A stretch of DNA of 64,000 nucleotides from Fragilariopsis cylindrus CCMP1102 (GCA_900095095.1 FMBT01000481.1:1-64000); one strand, 5' to 3'. Shown: positions 10,931-21,964, counted from the stretch's first letter. Notes: a model not told the origin generated them from the sequence alone. Numbers and translations: made by a program.

Positions 10931-11581
10931 TTAAAACTCGTGATCGAATCCAGGAACGCGGTCACTGTTGAAGAAAATGGGCGTCCATTTGGCATTGCAT
11001 TCTTCACGATCTGAAGCTGGCAATCCTAGGACAAAACTAAGCTTTTCAATTTTTGATCGCTGATCCATGTTGCCATTGATGCAGTTCTTCCGAACGCAGA
11101 AGGGTGGCGGTGGCAGTGTGACACGAGCCTGACACTTGAGATTGACGACATCGTCGCTGAAAATAATATCAATGTCATCCAAGGAAGAAGGTGCGGTTCC
11201 AGGGACGGTCAGATGTATGTACTTGACACTTGGAATAATCTCGGCGACTGAGAATTCGCTCCCATCATGCTGCTGAAGATCTCTGACGGCGCGCTGAAAG
11301 GCTGCATTTGGATCTGTGACAATCTTGTATGGTGATACGTATCGATTGGGTGGCTCACGATAGTTACTCGAAACGCAGTTGGTGTTGGCTTTACATGCGC
11401 GTAGCCTTACAATGTCATCATTAATAGTGACCCGTTCGTATGACACCAAGGCTTTGCTCGCACTGGTGTCGGTGGTGGTGAGGGTGATAGGAGTGGGTGC
11501 CACTGCGAGCAATGGAATAAGGTATTGAGGATCTCCTTGCAATGCAGCCAAGAGAGACAGTGATGCGTTTGCCAAGATCAT
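10931..11581 (-). CDS. DUF1499 family protein
   Basis: About 216 residues from the ATG at 11579-11581. The short hydrophobic N-terminus (SLSLLAAL, then a second apolar stretch) suggests export or organelle targeting. The family signature is clear: RACKANTNCVSS near the start of the domain, an internal two-strand segment with VKYIHLTV, then DDIDIIFSDDVVNLKCQARV and a late RSKIEKL. In typical members the last region reads as a run of R-S-x-S-R; here it is VRKNCINGNMDQRSKIEKL, a diverged form. DUF1499 proteins occur in bacteria and algae, in the latter usually plastid-directed, and have no established biochemical role. It is tail-to-tail with the Rieske pseudogene. An in-frame stop lies about 17 codons upstream of this ATG, which fixes the start region. 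Confidence 0.8.
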   Translation of the reverse strand: MILANASLSLLAALQGDPQYLIPLLAVAPTPITLTTTDTSASKALVSYERVTINDDIVRLRACKANTNCVSSNYREPPNRYVSPYKIVTDPNAAFQRAVRDLQQHDGSEFSVAEIIPSVKYIHLTVPGTAPSSLDDIDIIFSDDVVNLKCQARVTLPPPPFCVRKNCINGNMDQRSKIEKLSFVLGLPASDREECNAKWTPIFFNSDRVPGFDHEF

Positions 11582-11789
11582 CACAATTTTCCAAGTATGA
11601 TACTTGTTACGACGATAGGAATGGCATTATGTGTATCATGTTGTGATTGATGATGTACATGATGCATGATAATAATGAGGTGGAATGAATGAAATCAAGT
11701 AAAACACTATCCTAGTCCCAATTCGGATGGTTACATCTATCTTACATCCTTGAAATCCGACTGATGTACTGTACTAGTACGCTTCTAAA

Positions 11790-12246
11790 ATGAACGGTGT
11801 TCTGATTCTACTGTTTCTAAGTTTTCAATGCTCCTGCCTGCATCTTTACCGGCTTTCCCTGCTTGCCTTACTGGGTACCGATGATTTCTTATCGGGCCAA
11901 AATAAAAATGATGAGGATAGATCCTGTTTTGTCATCAATTCCATTTCGTTCCTACTGTACTACCACGCACGGAATACACATTGCCTCAGCCCGTGTTCAA
12001 AATTGATAATCGTGTTGAACAAATTTCTAAAAATTCCTGCAATTGCCGGTCATTATAAACGCAACAAATCAACTGGGAGAGGAACTATGTGACTGTAACC
12101 CACCAATTACGAATCTTCTATTGAATCTTTCAAACAATGCCGAATTAATTGGAGGGATTTTGCCTCCCCGTACAGCTACAGCAGAAGGAGATGAAGATGT
12201 TGATAATGGTCAAGACCAGGAACAAGATGAAGAGGAAGACATGTGA
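11790..12246 (+). CDS. Possible small gene or remnant with shifting frame
   Basis: An ATG at 11790 opens a 100-codon frame with a hydrophobic start. A different frame (11960-12030) reads sensibly as PRTEYTLPQPVFKIDNRVEQISK, and a third (12030-12246) continues as LPVIINATNQLGEELCDCNP, an apolar leucine-rich segment, then an acidic Gln/Glu tail. Joined across frame changes they would make one small helical protein. I recognise no family, and chance cannot be excluded. Confidence 0.25.
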
Positions 12247-12702
12247 TGAAGAAGAATTCCAAGAATAAAACAAGCCGTAGAAAAACAAGGACGATGATGA
12301 TGACGAGACATGAAACTTTTGGATTATAACTCTCTCACGATGGGAGGTTCTTTCATTCCTTCATTCGATCAATTTGATTTGTTGCTACACACTAATTTGT
12401 TGTTAATAATTGTATCCCAAAGCCAAGTGAGTGTGTACATTGTATTTTGTATAATTAAATCTCTTCATTTAAAAAATAAGATAAACAGCTCGAAGAATTA
12501 AAATCATATTATTATAAAAGAATTTTTATCTTTCTCCAAGTTTTTTCCTTCTTAGTCGTCACGTATTTGATATTCGAGTATATATTCTTACTTGTCCCTT
12601 TCGATTATAGCTTTTTTTTTAACTTAATAATTTTTTGGTTTTTTTTATGTATATTACTTCTTTTTTGAATTCTTCAATATTTCTGGTACCAATAATTATG
12701 TT

Positions 12703-13005
12703 TTACGATTGTTGTTGTTGTTGTTGTTGTTGTTGTGCTAATGAGTCAGGTCCACCTGAACCCGGTACTAGTATAGCAATCTGATTCCCATTTAATAAAA
12801 TTTCTGCATCTAATTTCTTTGTAATGATATTTGTTCTGTCGTTTGGATCGGGTGTATATTCAATCGCATCATCTAATACTAAATTAACATAATCGTCAAA
12901 GCCACGTAACGTTCCAACAACCTCCTTCGAACCACGCATTAATATCCAAATTTGTGATCCGATTGCCTTGTCGATCAATTCCAATGGTAAAATTCGTGTT
13001 GCCAT
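12703..13005 (-). CDS. LSM5: U6 snRNA-associated Sm-like protein LSm5
   Basis: A 100-residue Sm-fold protein. The Sm1 motif is visible ([41 protein letters not shown] spans it, with the [11 protein letters not shown] core), followed by the Sm2 motif [13 protein letters not shown]. The start [12 protein letters not shown] and the segment between the motifs match LSm5 better than other LSm proteins. LSm5 is a subunit of the LSm2-8 ring that binds the 3' end of U6 snRNA for splicing, and of the LSm1-7 ring in cytoplasmic mRNA decay. The C-terminus ends in a Gln tract encoded by CAA repeats, an addition typical of this window. Single exon, start at 13003-13005. Confidence 0.95.
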   Translation of the reverse strand: MATRILPLELIDKAIGSQIWILMRGSKEVVGTLRGFDDYVNLVLDDAIEYTPDPNDRTNIITKKLDAEILLNGNQIAILVPGSGGPDSLAQQQQQQQQQS

Positions 13006-13824
13006 GATGATGATGATGCTTTTATATATGCTATTTGTTATTTATGTTTGTTTGGTACTAGTACGGCGTTAGAATCTTTGTTATTGTATTGTCTATTGTC
13101 TGTTTTGTCTGTTGTATTCAGTACCGGAATGTTGAATGTTGTTTGTGTGTTGTCCGTTGTCGAAAATGAAAAGCGTAAAATTCTTTTGCAGGGCCCTGGT
13201 GTACGATGGACGGACAATTACAGAATTAGCCCCTCTTTTTTCTGAAATATGAAAATATTTAGTCGTAAACATTACTTCGTACTGGTAGTGTTCCTAATTC
13301 ACGAATGAATCTTTATCCCAAGAAACCAAACAAAACTTGACTTTAGCCCCGAATATTCTATTCATAAACATCATTTCTTGTAGGGTGGTACACCACTGTA
13401 ACGTTTTACTCGTGCGGCATCAAAATTTAATTTTCTTCACTTACAGTAATTAACTGCTTGATCAGGGCATTCGACAGTAGATTATACTACCTATTTATAC
13501 CTTATTTCAACCACCATAACAAGATAAAAAATAACAGTAGACTCATAACATAAAACAGCCTTGCAGAAGCACTAGTGCATGTATAGTAATAGTAATAGTA
13601 CAGGGTCCACCAAAGTAGAAAGGAAAAATGGGGTGAGCAGCTAGCGGCGAGCGAGGACGAAGACGAAGACGAGCTAGAGGTAGATAGGTATTCTATCGAG
13701 AATACGACGCATAGTTGACTTTTGAAACTCTTACAACTAACTATATAAACTGATATTATCTCTATCTCTATCTATCTATCTCTTCATCTCTCTCCATATA
13801 TATTATCAGTAATCCTGTTGTTGA
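13006..13824. other. Intergenic, divergent
   Basis: Divergent spacer between LSM5 and the next plus-strand gene. It holds a TCTA/TC-rich microsatellite near 13757-13800 and no convincing ORF. Confidence 0.4.
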
Positions 13825-14561
13825 CGACAGTCCCATCGTTTTGCAGCCGGAAGTAACAGTGCGACAAAAACGCGAAACGACAACGACAATGACAATGACG
13901 TCAATGACAGCGACAACGACAACGACGGGGCTATTTCTCCATGGTTTTGTTACAGACTCATTTTGGCATTGCTATTGGCGATGGTTGTGTGTTTCGCCGG
14001 TCTCGTGTTTTCTTGTCATAGCTTTCGTTACGACCGTTACGGCGACCAATACTACGGCTTTCGGGGAGCTACTAGTACTAGTACTACTAATTATGGTCGA
14101 TGCGTGGACTGGAAAATCCAAAACTATTCTGAATGGAGAAAGCAACGGATGCCTACATTATACATAATGGGCATAGTCGGGTTTGCGCTGATCGTAGCAA
14201 TCACCCTTTCCTGGATGGCGTATGGACTTGTACTCAAATCGTCACGGGAGCGTCGTCATCGTCATCGTCGGGAAGATCAGCCACCGCCGGTGGATGCGTC
14301 CTGCGCAGCCATCGCCCCGGTCGTGGTCTTCGGTGCTGCGCTCCTTGTCGTTGGATTATTGATGTTTTGACGATCATGGGGAACTGTAACGACATTCTTC
14401 GACTGGATCCTGGGGGTTTGGGTTGTGACTTTTGGATCTGGTCATCGTTGGCAATGTTCGCATCCATCGTTTCGTGTGTCATCGGTTGCACGCTTTTTTC
14501 CGGTTTGATTTGCTGTTGTTGTTGTGCCTGCTGTGAACGTTTGCGCGGTCTGGTCTATTGA
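13825..14561 (+). CDS. Four-helix membrane protein, frame break before helix 4
   Basis: A frame open from 13825 reads a basic segment, an Asn/Asp repeat (about 13876-13926), then FCYRLILALLLAMVVCFAGLVF as a first membrane helix. A soluble loop with Tyr and Cys follows, then helix 2 (TLYIMGIVGFALIVAITLSW), an Arg/His-rich loop, and helix 3 (APVVVFGAALLVVGLLMF) ending at a stop at 14368. The fourth helix (IWSSLAMFASIVSCVIGCTL) and a run of six cysteines lie in another frame ending at 14561. A single-base indel near 14360-14380 would join them. No ATG is in frame before helix 1, so the start may lie in an upstream exon: a good acceptor, TTTTGCAG, ends at 13846. The tetraspan layout is clear; the family is not recognised. 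Confidence 0.55.
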
Positions 14562-15161
14562 TGTCATAGGTACTAAAAAGGTTAATTAGATCGTAACAAC
14601 AGTCATATAGTATGTGGGCGTACGATCGAGGATCAAACAAAAAATCTTTCGATTTTGCAAACATCTTTCGTTCCTAAATTCACGAATTGAATATTACGTG
14701 AATCGTTGTTGTTGTGAGGTTTTTGTGGTAATATCGTCGTGTCACGAATATTGTGACATCTGTGATTCGTTGCTTTTAAAACAATAAAAGATAAGGTTAA
14801 TTATCAGGATCGTGAAAAAGTTGAAACACGACCATATGGTTTAATTAAGTGCTTCGCCGAAAAAGGGGTATCTTTTTTCTTACAAATCGACATTTTCGTC
14901 GATATTTCGTACCGAAGATACACAAAAAAATCTTCTCTCGGATAAAATTTTACTACGTATCGTCTGGTTCCGGTTGCTGTATTATTGATTATGCGCCGTT
15001 AACGCTTAAAAAAAATACCGTGAGATCATTTGAGCAGCACTGTCTTCCCGTGCTCACATAATCTCGATCAAAAGCAACAACAAAAACTGTTATATTATAG
15101 TTTATTCATTTAGTAGGTCCTAGTCGTAGTAAAAGTCATACTGCATTCAACTGCTTCAAAG
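14562..15161. other. Intergenic
   Basis: AT-rich spacer upstream of the sulfatase gene. The 14849-15061 open frame has no recognisable content. Nothing else supported. Confidence 0.4.
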
Positions 15162-17230
15162 ATGAAGTTTGGCACTGTTTTCATCTTTTTGTCGTTGCTG
15201 GCAACAGCGTCCGGCATTTTTTCGGCAACACGAAGACAATTGAAGAAGGAGAAAAAAAAGAAGGAGAAAAATAACGGTTTGAAGATGGGAAAGAAACATC
15301 CCAACATTTTGTTCATTATGGTCGATGAACAACGCTTTCCAACATCGTATGACAATGAAAAGCTAGGCGATTGGTTTATCAAAAACTTGCCTACACAAAC
15401 TGCGATGAAGAGGAAATCAACAGAGCTGGTCAGCCATTACGCTGCATCGACTGCTTGTGCACCAAGTCGTGCAGCTCTCTTCACGGGACAATATCCAACT
15501 TTGAATGGTGTAGCCTACACACCAGGAGCAGCAAAATTACAGAACGAAAATTTGATGTATCATCTTGATTTCAATACCGTACCGACGATGGGTGATTACT
15601 TCACAGAAGCAGGTAAGTTTCGTTCTATTCTATGTGATCATTAGTAAATTTACTTTTCTCTTTGTCTGATAATGACGCGTCTCATTTCCTCTCTAACTTT
15701 AGACACATTTTGTTTTCTTATTCTTTATTTATCTGTTGTTTCTTCGCTTTACAGGCTATCGTTCGTTGTACAGAGGGAAATGGTAATCATGCGTGTACAT
15801 GTTTCTTGTCACAGTTTTATGTCTACTGCTTCCCAACTCATTCCTTGTCTTCTCCATAATTTCCTGGTGTCCTTTGTTACATAATTTACAGGCACATTGG
15901 CCATGCAGAAATTGAGGTTCCAATCAACCGTGAAATTATCCGAAGCAGCGACAATTATGGCAATGTGATTGCAAAAAATAGAGATCTCTACATGCATTCG
16001 CAGCGTCTTCGCGAGTATGGGTTCAAGGACAATATCGGGCCCGACCCGGAAGGACCAGAACAGGGCAACGCTGGTGTCAATCGTGATCCATTGGTTGCTG
16101 ACCAAGCCATCGAATCGTTGGACATGTTAGAGGCGTCCAATGATGACACGCCATTCTTATTGGTTGCGTCGTTTCTCAATCCGCATGACATCGTTCTTTT
16201 TGGTGCATTGTGGCTTAGTTTTGGCTACGATTATGAGCAAGCTAAAAAGGTCGTCCCTACATATGGTTTTCCGCCTTCGGTAGATGAGGATCTGGTGGCT
16301 GGAAAGAAACCGGCTTGTCAAGCAGACTACATCAACAAATATAGTAAAATCTTCCTGCCCCAAGTCCAAGTTCCGGTCTATTATCAATTCTACTTTTATT
16401 TGCAGAAATTGGTCGATTTTCAGGTTGGACGAGTTTGGAATCGATTGCAAGAAAGTAAGTTCAAGGATAATACTATTGTCGTTTTCACCAGTGATCATGG
16501 AGATGCTTTGGGATCGCATGGTGGTATGCACCAAAAGTGGCATCAGGCCTACGAGGAGACGACGCATGTTCCGTTCATGATTTCTGGACCAGGTATTGGT
16601 AAAGGCAAGAAAATTGACATCTTGTCCAGTCATATCGATATCCTTCCAACACTACTCAGTCTAACAAATTTAAATGAAAGCAAACTCCGTCGCAGGTTGA
16701 AACAAGTGCACACTGAAGCGCAATCCCTTCCCGGAAGAGACCTGGAAGATGTCATTAAAGGCGTCGACAGGAAAGACCTGCCTGTTTACTTTCTTACGGA
16801 AGATGACGTAAGCGTTGGAACGAACCAATTCAGTGCAATCACAGAACTTCCTTACAAATCGGTCATCGATCCCTCCAACGTCGAAGCGGTAATTGTTCGC
16901 ATTGATGGAGTCCTATGGAAATACGTTCGTACCTTCAAGAATTCACTGATCAATCCACCAACAGACGATACCCCAGAGTCAGAAGAATTTGAACTGTATA
17001 ACCTTCTTAATGATCCTATTGAAGTGATCAATCTCGGGTATGATAATATTGGAATAACTGAAGAAGCTCATTTGGTAATGCCGTATCTACGACAGTTGTT
17101 GATAGAATTACGAGCCGAGAAGTTGAAACACCCTAAAAATCTCGACGTTAGTAGAGTAGACGATGACGATGACTCAAGTGACGTAGTACTCGAGCCTATA
17201 GTACATATGTCGTACATAAGCTCCGCGTAG
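15162..17230 (+). CDS. Secreted-type sulfatase, three exons including a microexon
   Basis: Exons 15162-15612, 15755-15782 and 15892-17230 join to 605 residues. A signal peptide covers residues 1-22. The sulfatase fold begins at HPNILFIMVDEQR, where the acidic residues bind the metal. The catalytic motif C-x-P-S-R appears as CAPSRAALFTGQYP; this Cys is normally converted to formylglycine. The second exon is only 28 nt and encodes YRSLYRGKW, which with the third exon restores the family motif GKWHIGH. FTSDHGDALGSHG is the second metal-binding motif. Both introns are GT-AG (142 and 109 nt). These enzymes hydrolyse sulfate esters; the VDEQR form resembles choline-sulfatase-like or arylsulfatase-like groups, and the substrate cannot be told from sequence. 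A role with sulfated algal polysaccharides is possible. Confidence 0.9.
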
Positions 17231-18149
17231 TAGGAAAACGAGCGCAATACTAAAACTGACGCTGTGCAGCTCTACGTAAAAGTAATTGCTGTGGGATTAA
17301 AGGACTCAAATGAGAGTTGAAGATGACTAGTCGATGTCAATCGAAGCCAAACACAAACAAAAGAAGTGTTTGGTTATATATAAGAAACCGGAATACGAAT
17401 AAGAGAAGTGTCCGAATAAATAGAACACGAATAAGAGAAGTGTTATACATATGGAGCCGAAGCAGAATGCCGATGTCCTTTGAACCGCTAATACCAATAT
17501 ATATGTATTAGGCGAAGTGAGTTACGAACAGAAAGTTGTATACAAGGTTACCGTGTAACGCAATACTAAAATGCAAAGAAAAGAGCAGAATAACCTTGAT
17601 CACGAGGAATGAACTACCTCTATCTTTTATTGTTGAGAAATTGTAATAACAATAGACTAAATAAACAAGTGTGTTAATAACAACTTTGCGTTTGAACATC
17701 ATCGTTTGTATTGCGTTTGCGATACCTATAGATATATCTACAGAAAGTTACGCCATTCTTCGAGAGGAGTTTCGCTGACAAGAAGGGTGAGTAACCTGGT
17801 AGAACAACGTGAGTAGTCTTTCATAGGGTCAGTGAGTATCAACCCTTCCAGCTTTAATAGAAACTTACAAGTCAGAAGAGTAAGACTATTATAGTCCTGT
17901 TTCAACAATCATTGATTGTTTGTGAAACGTAACACAATATATATCTGTTGTCGACTCATTAATCTAACGGAATAAAGTAAAGTAAAACGAAAAATATGTA
18001 TTGAATGCAGCGTTGGGAAACTGAAAAAAAGACGAAACAGAAGCATCCATTAAAAAAAAGATACATTTCGGAAAATACTATGTAGAGTACAAGTATAACA
18101 ATGAGTTTTCAGGTAGAGCGATAGATACTATAATGCTAGCTAGCTATAT
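17231..18149. other. Intergenic
   Basis: No gene recognised. It includes a degenerate tandem repeat at about 17345-17450 in which the motif AGAGAAGTGT or AAAGAAGTGT recurs three times every 30-50 bp. Confidence 0.45.
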
Positions 18150-18455
18150 ATCGTGGTTGTAATGCGTCGCTGCTTCGGTCGCTTCTGCGATCGCTAATAC
18201 TACGGTCGTTGTTGTGATCGATATTGCCGTCGCTGCTTTGGTCAATGCCGTAAACGCGGTCGCTATTTTAATTTCTGTTGCGGTCGCTGTTGCACAAATT
18301 GTCGCTGGATTGGTCCTTGTTGCTGTAGTAGTTTCTGCCAGGATTATATCTGCGGTTGCTTTCCCTATTTCGGTCGCTCCTGCAGTCGCTGTTGTGGTCC
18401 CTGTAACTGTAACTGTATCGGTCGCTGTTGCGCAGACTTTTACCGCTGCACCACT
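18150..18455. repeat. Degenerate GGTCGCTGTTG minisatellite
   Basis: Variants of GGTCGCTGTTG, GGTCGCTCCTG and GTCGCTG recur at irregular 15-35 bp intervals through about 300 bp. The repeat keeps open frames on both strands: Val/Ala-rich on plus (18214-18471) and Arg/Asn/Ser-rich on minus (18268-18543). These are by-products of the repeat rather than evidence of a gene. Confidence 0.75.
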
Positions 18456-18640
18456 CGGATATCAAAGCTAGGTTCGAGACTAAGAGACATAACTTGGTGG
18501 AAGAAATGGACATGAATCTAGGAGTAATACTTGGGGAAAACATGGGACAGAGCTCGGTGCCCCGCTCGCATAGAGACAGCCGCTTTGATATCTGGTCAGG
18601 GGAAAAACTGCAAGCGGCGACGCCCGAAAAAGCCTACTAT

Positions 18641-19420
18641 TTATAATTTAACACTTGAAGATTTCCTCTCCAAAAGTGAAGCGATGAAGAACGAGAACCA
18701 GAAGATGATGGTAATGATGATGCGGCTGCTGTTGATATTGCTACGACTGATCACCAGGAGGGTTATGATTAACCCCGGTAGTGTCTCCCAAGTTTCCTTG
18801 GCGGGCCATCCAAATTTCTGACAATAGATCTCATTGTTGAGAATACGACAGCTCCCGCCCGTTCTCGAACAAGGCGAGTAAACCTTCAATTCTTCCACGA
18901 CAAATCCTTCGTCCAAAAACGCTCCTACTGTTGCATTTTGCAGCACCAATTTCCCTCCACTGCTGCTGCCACGAGTACTAAATTCCATGGTGTCACACTG
19001 AAGCACGTCCCAGTCTCCGAGTGGCAGAACCGCTTTCCCGTGGAATTGCCATCCAATCTCAAGCCATTCCCATTTCCATTTGAAATTCTTCCAATGAGTT
19101 AAAAATTCCCATTGGTAACGATAGTCCTCATCGTTGTCGGGTGCTTCTCGTACGAAAACAACATAGAACTTCGAACGAGAATCACTGTCACTAGTGACAT
19201 TGTACGGAAAGTAGAGGAATTGATGTATGCAGCTGCCGCTAATCTCTATGCAGTTGGGGAAGCGGATATCAGCATTAGTATCGTGTTGACTGGGACTAAG
19301 ACTCGGCAGAAAGTGATATTGTGTGCCGTCGGGGCTGTGTCCACTCGCAGAAGAAGCACTGAAATAGGCGGTCTCTCCCACGGCAACGAGGACGTTGGGG
19401 TCGCGGGTGCGCATGGCCAT
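18641..19420 (-). CDS. Orphan protein with a C-terminal membrane segment
   Basis: The frame is open from 19693 but lacks an ATG until 19627. I favour the ATG at 19418-19420, because the DNA above about 19526 is a tandem duplication. The resulting protein of about 259 residues starts MAMRTRDPNVLVAVGE. It has a central aromatic-rich segment (YQWEFLTHWKNFKWKWEWLEIGW spans it) and several Cys (SPCSRTGGSC) that could form disulfides. It ends with a hydrophobic stretch (IIITIIFWFSFFIASLL) that may be a tail anchor. No family is recognised. The amino-acid composition is coding-like and the frame is long, so I think it is real. Confidence 0.5.
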   Translation of the reverse strand: MAMRTRDPNVLVAVGETAYFSASSASGHSPDGTQYHFLPSLSPSQHDTNADIRFPNCIEISGSCIHQFLYFPYNVTSDSDSRSKFYVVFVREAPDNDEDYRYQWEFLTHWKNFKWKWEWLEIGWQFHGKAVLPLGDWDVLQCDTMEFSTRGSSSGGKLVLQNATVGAFLDEGFVVEELKVYSPCSRTGGSCRILNNEIYCQKFGWPAKETWETLPGLIITLLVISRSNINSSRIIITIIFWFSFFIASLLERKSSSVKL

Positions 19421-19525
19421 GATAGTAGTGTCGATCCGTCGGTTGCTTGTGTAAGGGCGGATGGGCTCTGTGAATAATAAACCAGTAGACTTTAGAATGA
19501 TGTACTCCCTAGAACAGCGATCAGA

Positions 19526-19770
19526 GCAACAGCGTTCTAAAATGCGAGAACAATTAACTATTGCTTGTCGCGATTCGCTTGAAGTCGACTTTTTCCTCTC
19601 AAGTCGTGGATCGTTTTTTTTTTGCATCTTCTTGGCTGCTTTCTTGCACGCTGCCGCTGCAAGCAACAGCGTTCTAAAACGCCGAGAGAACAATTAATTA
19701 TTGTTCTTCGCTTGAAGTTGACTTTTTCCTTAAGTCGTGGATCGTGAAAATTGGTATCTTTCCTGCATGT
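19526..19770. repeat. Imperfect direct duplication, about 137-bp spacing
   Basis: Two diverged copies, 19526-19630 and 19663-19770, share GCAACAGCGTTCTAAAA, GAGAACAATTAA, a CTTGAAGT-GACTTTTTCC segment and AAGTCGTGGATCGT. They lie at the 5' end of the minus-strand orphan gene. Confidence 0.8.
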
Positions 19771-20001
19771 TGAATGTTGATTGTTCGCATCGCAGTTCGT
19801 ATCGCAGTCGCTGTAACACTTCTTTTGACACAGTAAAATAGAGTTATTTATATACCTCGCCGAAATCGAATTCTCGTATCATTCGCGTAGTAATAGACGC
19901 TGTTAACAGACACTTATTCATCAACATAATTTTGAATATTAATTTGCTCCAATAGTTACATACAAATACGGTAATCGATCTGAACAAAGGTAGAAGTAAT
20001 A

Positions 20002-21240
20002 ATGATTGCATTACTACAGGAGTTACCTAAACAAATGAAAGCAGCACAAGGGAAGAATTACGGTGATATTGATGAAATGTTAACCGTAGAAGAATCGGTT
20101 CGTGTTCCTAATTTGAAAAAAGAAGATGACGATGAGGCTTTGTTTGAATCATCAGCAAAAGCTAATGGTATTAATTCAATGATTAAAAAAGCAACAAAAG
20201 CTGATCGTAAAACACACATGGTAATTAAAACATTAGCAGTTGCGTTAGCACCTGGAGATATTCGTGTCCTTTCTGGTACAACAAGAGCATTCCAAGGACC
20301 ACTATATGGTTTTCCTTACATTCCCGGTGGAGATTGTTGTGGAATCGTTATTGATCCAGGAAATACAGAAAGGGACGATAACGACAAAGATAAGAATTAT
20401 TTTCAGAAAGGTGATATTGTTGCTGCACGATTTACTGTTGCACCACGTGATGCAATGGCAGAATATGCACGAGTTAGTTCAACTGTTTGTGAAAAAGTTG
20501 ACATGACAAAAGCTACAAAATATAATATTACACCTGAGGGTGCTGCTGCATTAGCAAGTGCATCACCTGCTGTTGCATTATGTGATGATTATATCCGTCC
20601 AAATGAAAGAGTATTAATATTAGGTGCCGGAGGTGGTATTGGTAGTCATTTTTGTCAATTAGCAAAACGATGGAAGAATGCATCGTATATATGTGGTGTT
20701 TCGTGTGATACACAGCGGTTATTGGATGAACCAATTAATTGTGATGATGCTATTGATTATACAAAGGAGAATATATTCGAATCGAAATTGTATCAACAGG
20801 AACCATTCGATACAATAATTGATCTATCATGTGGTGGATGGTTACAATTAATTGAACAAAATCGGAACAGTAATAATCTTTCTAGTATTGTAAAACCAGC
20901 AAGTATGGGTGGACGGTATATAACATTTTCACCAGATACACCATATTTCGAAGGGAGTCTTTTGGTTATGATGAATATGTTTCTTATTACACCATTATGG
21001 CGAAGTTTTTATAGTCGAATATTTAAACGTAAATCATTACCGGCATTTACACAAGCAATGGGATTACCAGATACTCGTGATATTATGACAAAAACATTAC
21101 AACTTGCCTATGATGGAACACTTACACCTGTCATTGATGGACCATACCCGATGACAACAGATGGAATTCGTAAAGCATTTCGGAAAGTTAAAAGTCGTCA
21201 TGCTAAGGGTAAAGTTATTGTTAAAATATCAGATCTTTAA
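20002..21240 (+). CDS. MDR-superfamily (zinc-type ADH/quinone reductase-like) oxidoreductase
   Basis: A 412-residue single-exon protein. The N-terminal GroES-like domain has ALAPGDIRVLSGTTRAF and PYIPGGDCCGIV, the usual G-D/E-x2-G neighbourhood, then QKGDIVAARF and MAEYARV. The Rossmann domain is clear at ERVLILGAGGGIGSHFCQLAK, with the glycine motif for NAD(P)H near residues 205-220. The typical structural-zinc Cys cluster is absent and the catalytic-zinc Cys is not in its usual place, so a zinc-free quinone-oxidoreductase-type enzyme (NADPH-dependent reduction of an activated double bond or quinone) is more likely than an alcohol dehydrogenase. The segment GGWLQLIEQ is an odd, diatom-like insertion. 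Codon use is markedly AT-rich compared with the neighbouring sulfatase. Confidence 0.85.
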   Translation: MIALLQELPKQMKAAQGKNYGDIDEMLTVEESVRVPNLKKEDDDEALFESSAKANGINSMIKKATKADRKTHMVIKTLAVALAPGDIRVLSGTTRAFQGPLYGFPYIPGGDCCGIVIDPGNTERDDNDKDKNYFQKGDIVAARFTVAPRDAMAEYARVSSTVCEKVDMTKATKYNITPEGAAALASASPAVALCDDYIRPNERVLILGAGGGIGSHFCQLAKRWKNASYICGVSCDTQRLLDEPINCDDAIDYTKENIFESKLYQQEPFDTIIDLSCGGWLQLIEQNRNSNNLSSIVKPASMGGRYITFSPDTPYFEGSLLVMMNMFLITPLWRSFYSRIFKRKSLPAFTQAMGLPDTRDIMTKTLQLAYDGTLTPVIDGPYPMTTDGIRKAFRKVKSRHAKGKVIVKISDL

Positions 21241-21679
21241 ATACAATACAAAATACTGTAAGATGTTGTCAGATGTAAGATGTACATTTGTGTTTGTGTT
21301 TGTACCAGTAAATTAATTCCTCAATAACAGCGGAATGTAATAGTAACTTTATGATAATCTTGTATAAACTACCTTTTAAATCAGTGTATTGATACTACCG
21401 TATATTATTAGCTATCGTACCGCGGTACTACAGTAGCTAGTATTACAGTAGTAGGGTAGGAGTAGTAATGATAGGAGTAGTAATTCAATCGCATACTATA
21501 CCTACTCTATTGTACATACCTTCCGGTGGTACAGTAGGTAGAAAGATACAAACACGTGAATGATGACTTGTTATTGCGTCATTAAAATGACTTGAAACTC
21601 GTGAATGGAATCTAATAAAATAAAATCTTTTACACATCACGACTGATGGATGATGCCTGATTTCCAACTAGCAGTTCAG
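21241..21679. other. Intergenic
   Basis: AT-rich spacer with TAGTA-rich microsatellite sequence near 21428-21490. No gene recognised. Confidence 0.4.
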
Positions 21680-21899
21680 CAGTTCCGATAGGAATGATTG
21701 AAAGAATCAATCACAATATACAATAGCAAACAAGTTGAATGACCACTGCACTTGTAGAATTGTACAAGTAGTAGACCTCTTGGAGTGCCAAAGATCCAAC
21801 AGTAGTTCTGATAAGAATTGAATCAATCACAACATACGAAAGCAAACAATAACACTGCATTTGTAGAATTATACAAGTAGTAGTAGACCCCTTGGAGTT
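21680..21899. repeat. Tandem duplication upstream of the AMP deaminase gene
   Basis: Units 21680-21786 and 21799-21899 share CAATCACAA-ATAC, AGCAAACAA, CACTGCA-TTGTAGAATT, ACAAGTAGTAG and CTTGGAGT, with small indels. The second copy ends about 65 bp before the start codon, so the repeat lies in the probable promoter or 5' UTR. Confidence 0.8.
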
Positions 21900-21964
21900 T
21901 ATAATACAATAATAGAATACAGTATACAAAATACTTTCAACTTGCTCCTCATCAGCTAACTAGA

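Noticed and set aside
17317-17511. ORF with NTNKRSV repeated
   Set aside because: The repetition comes from a degenerate DNA minisatellite rather than a coding domain.
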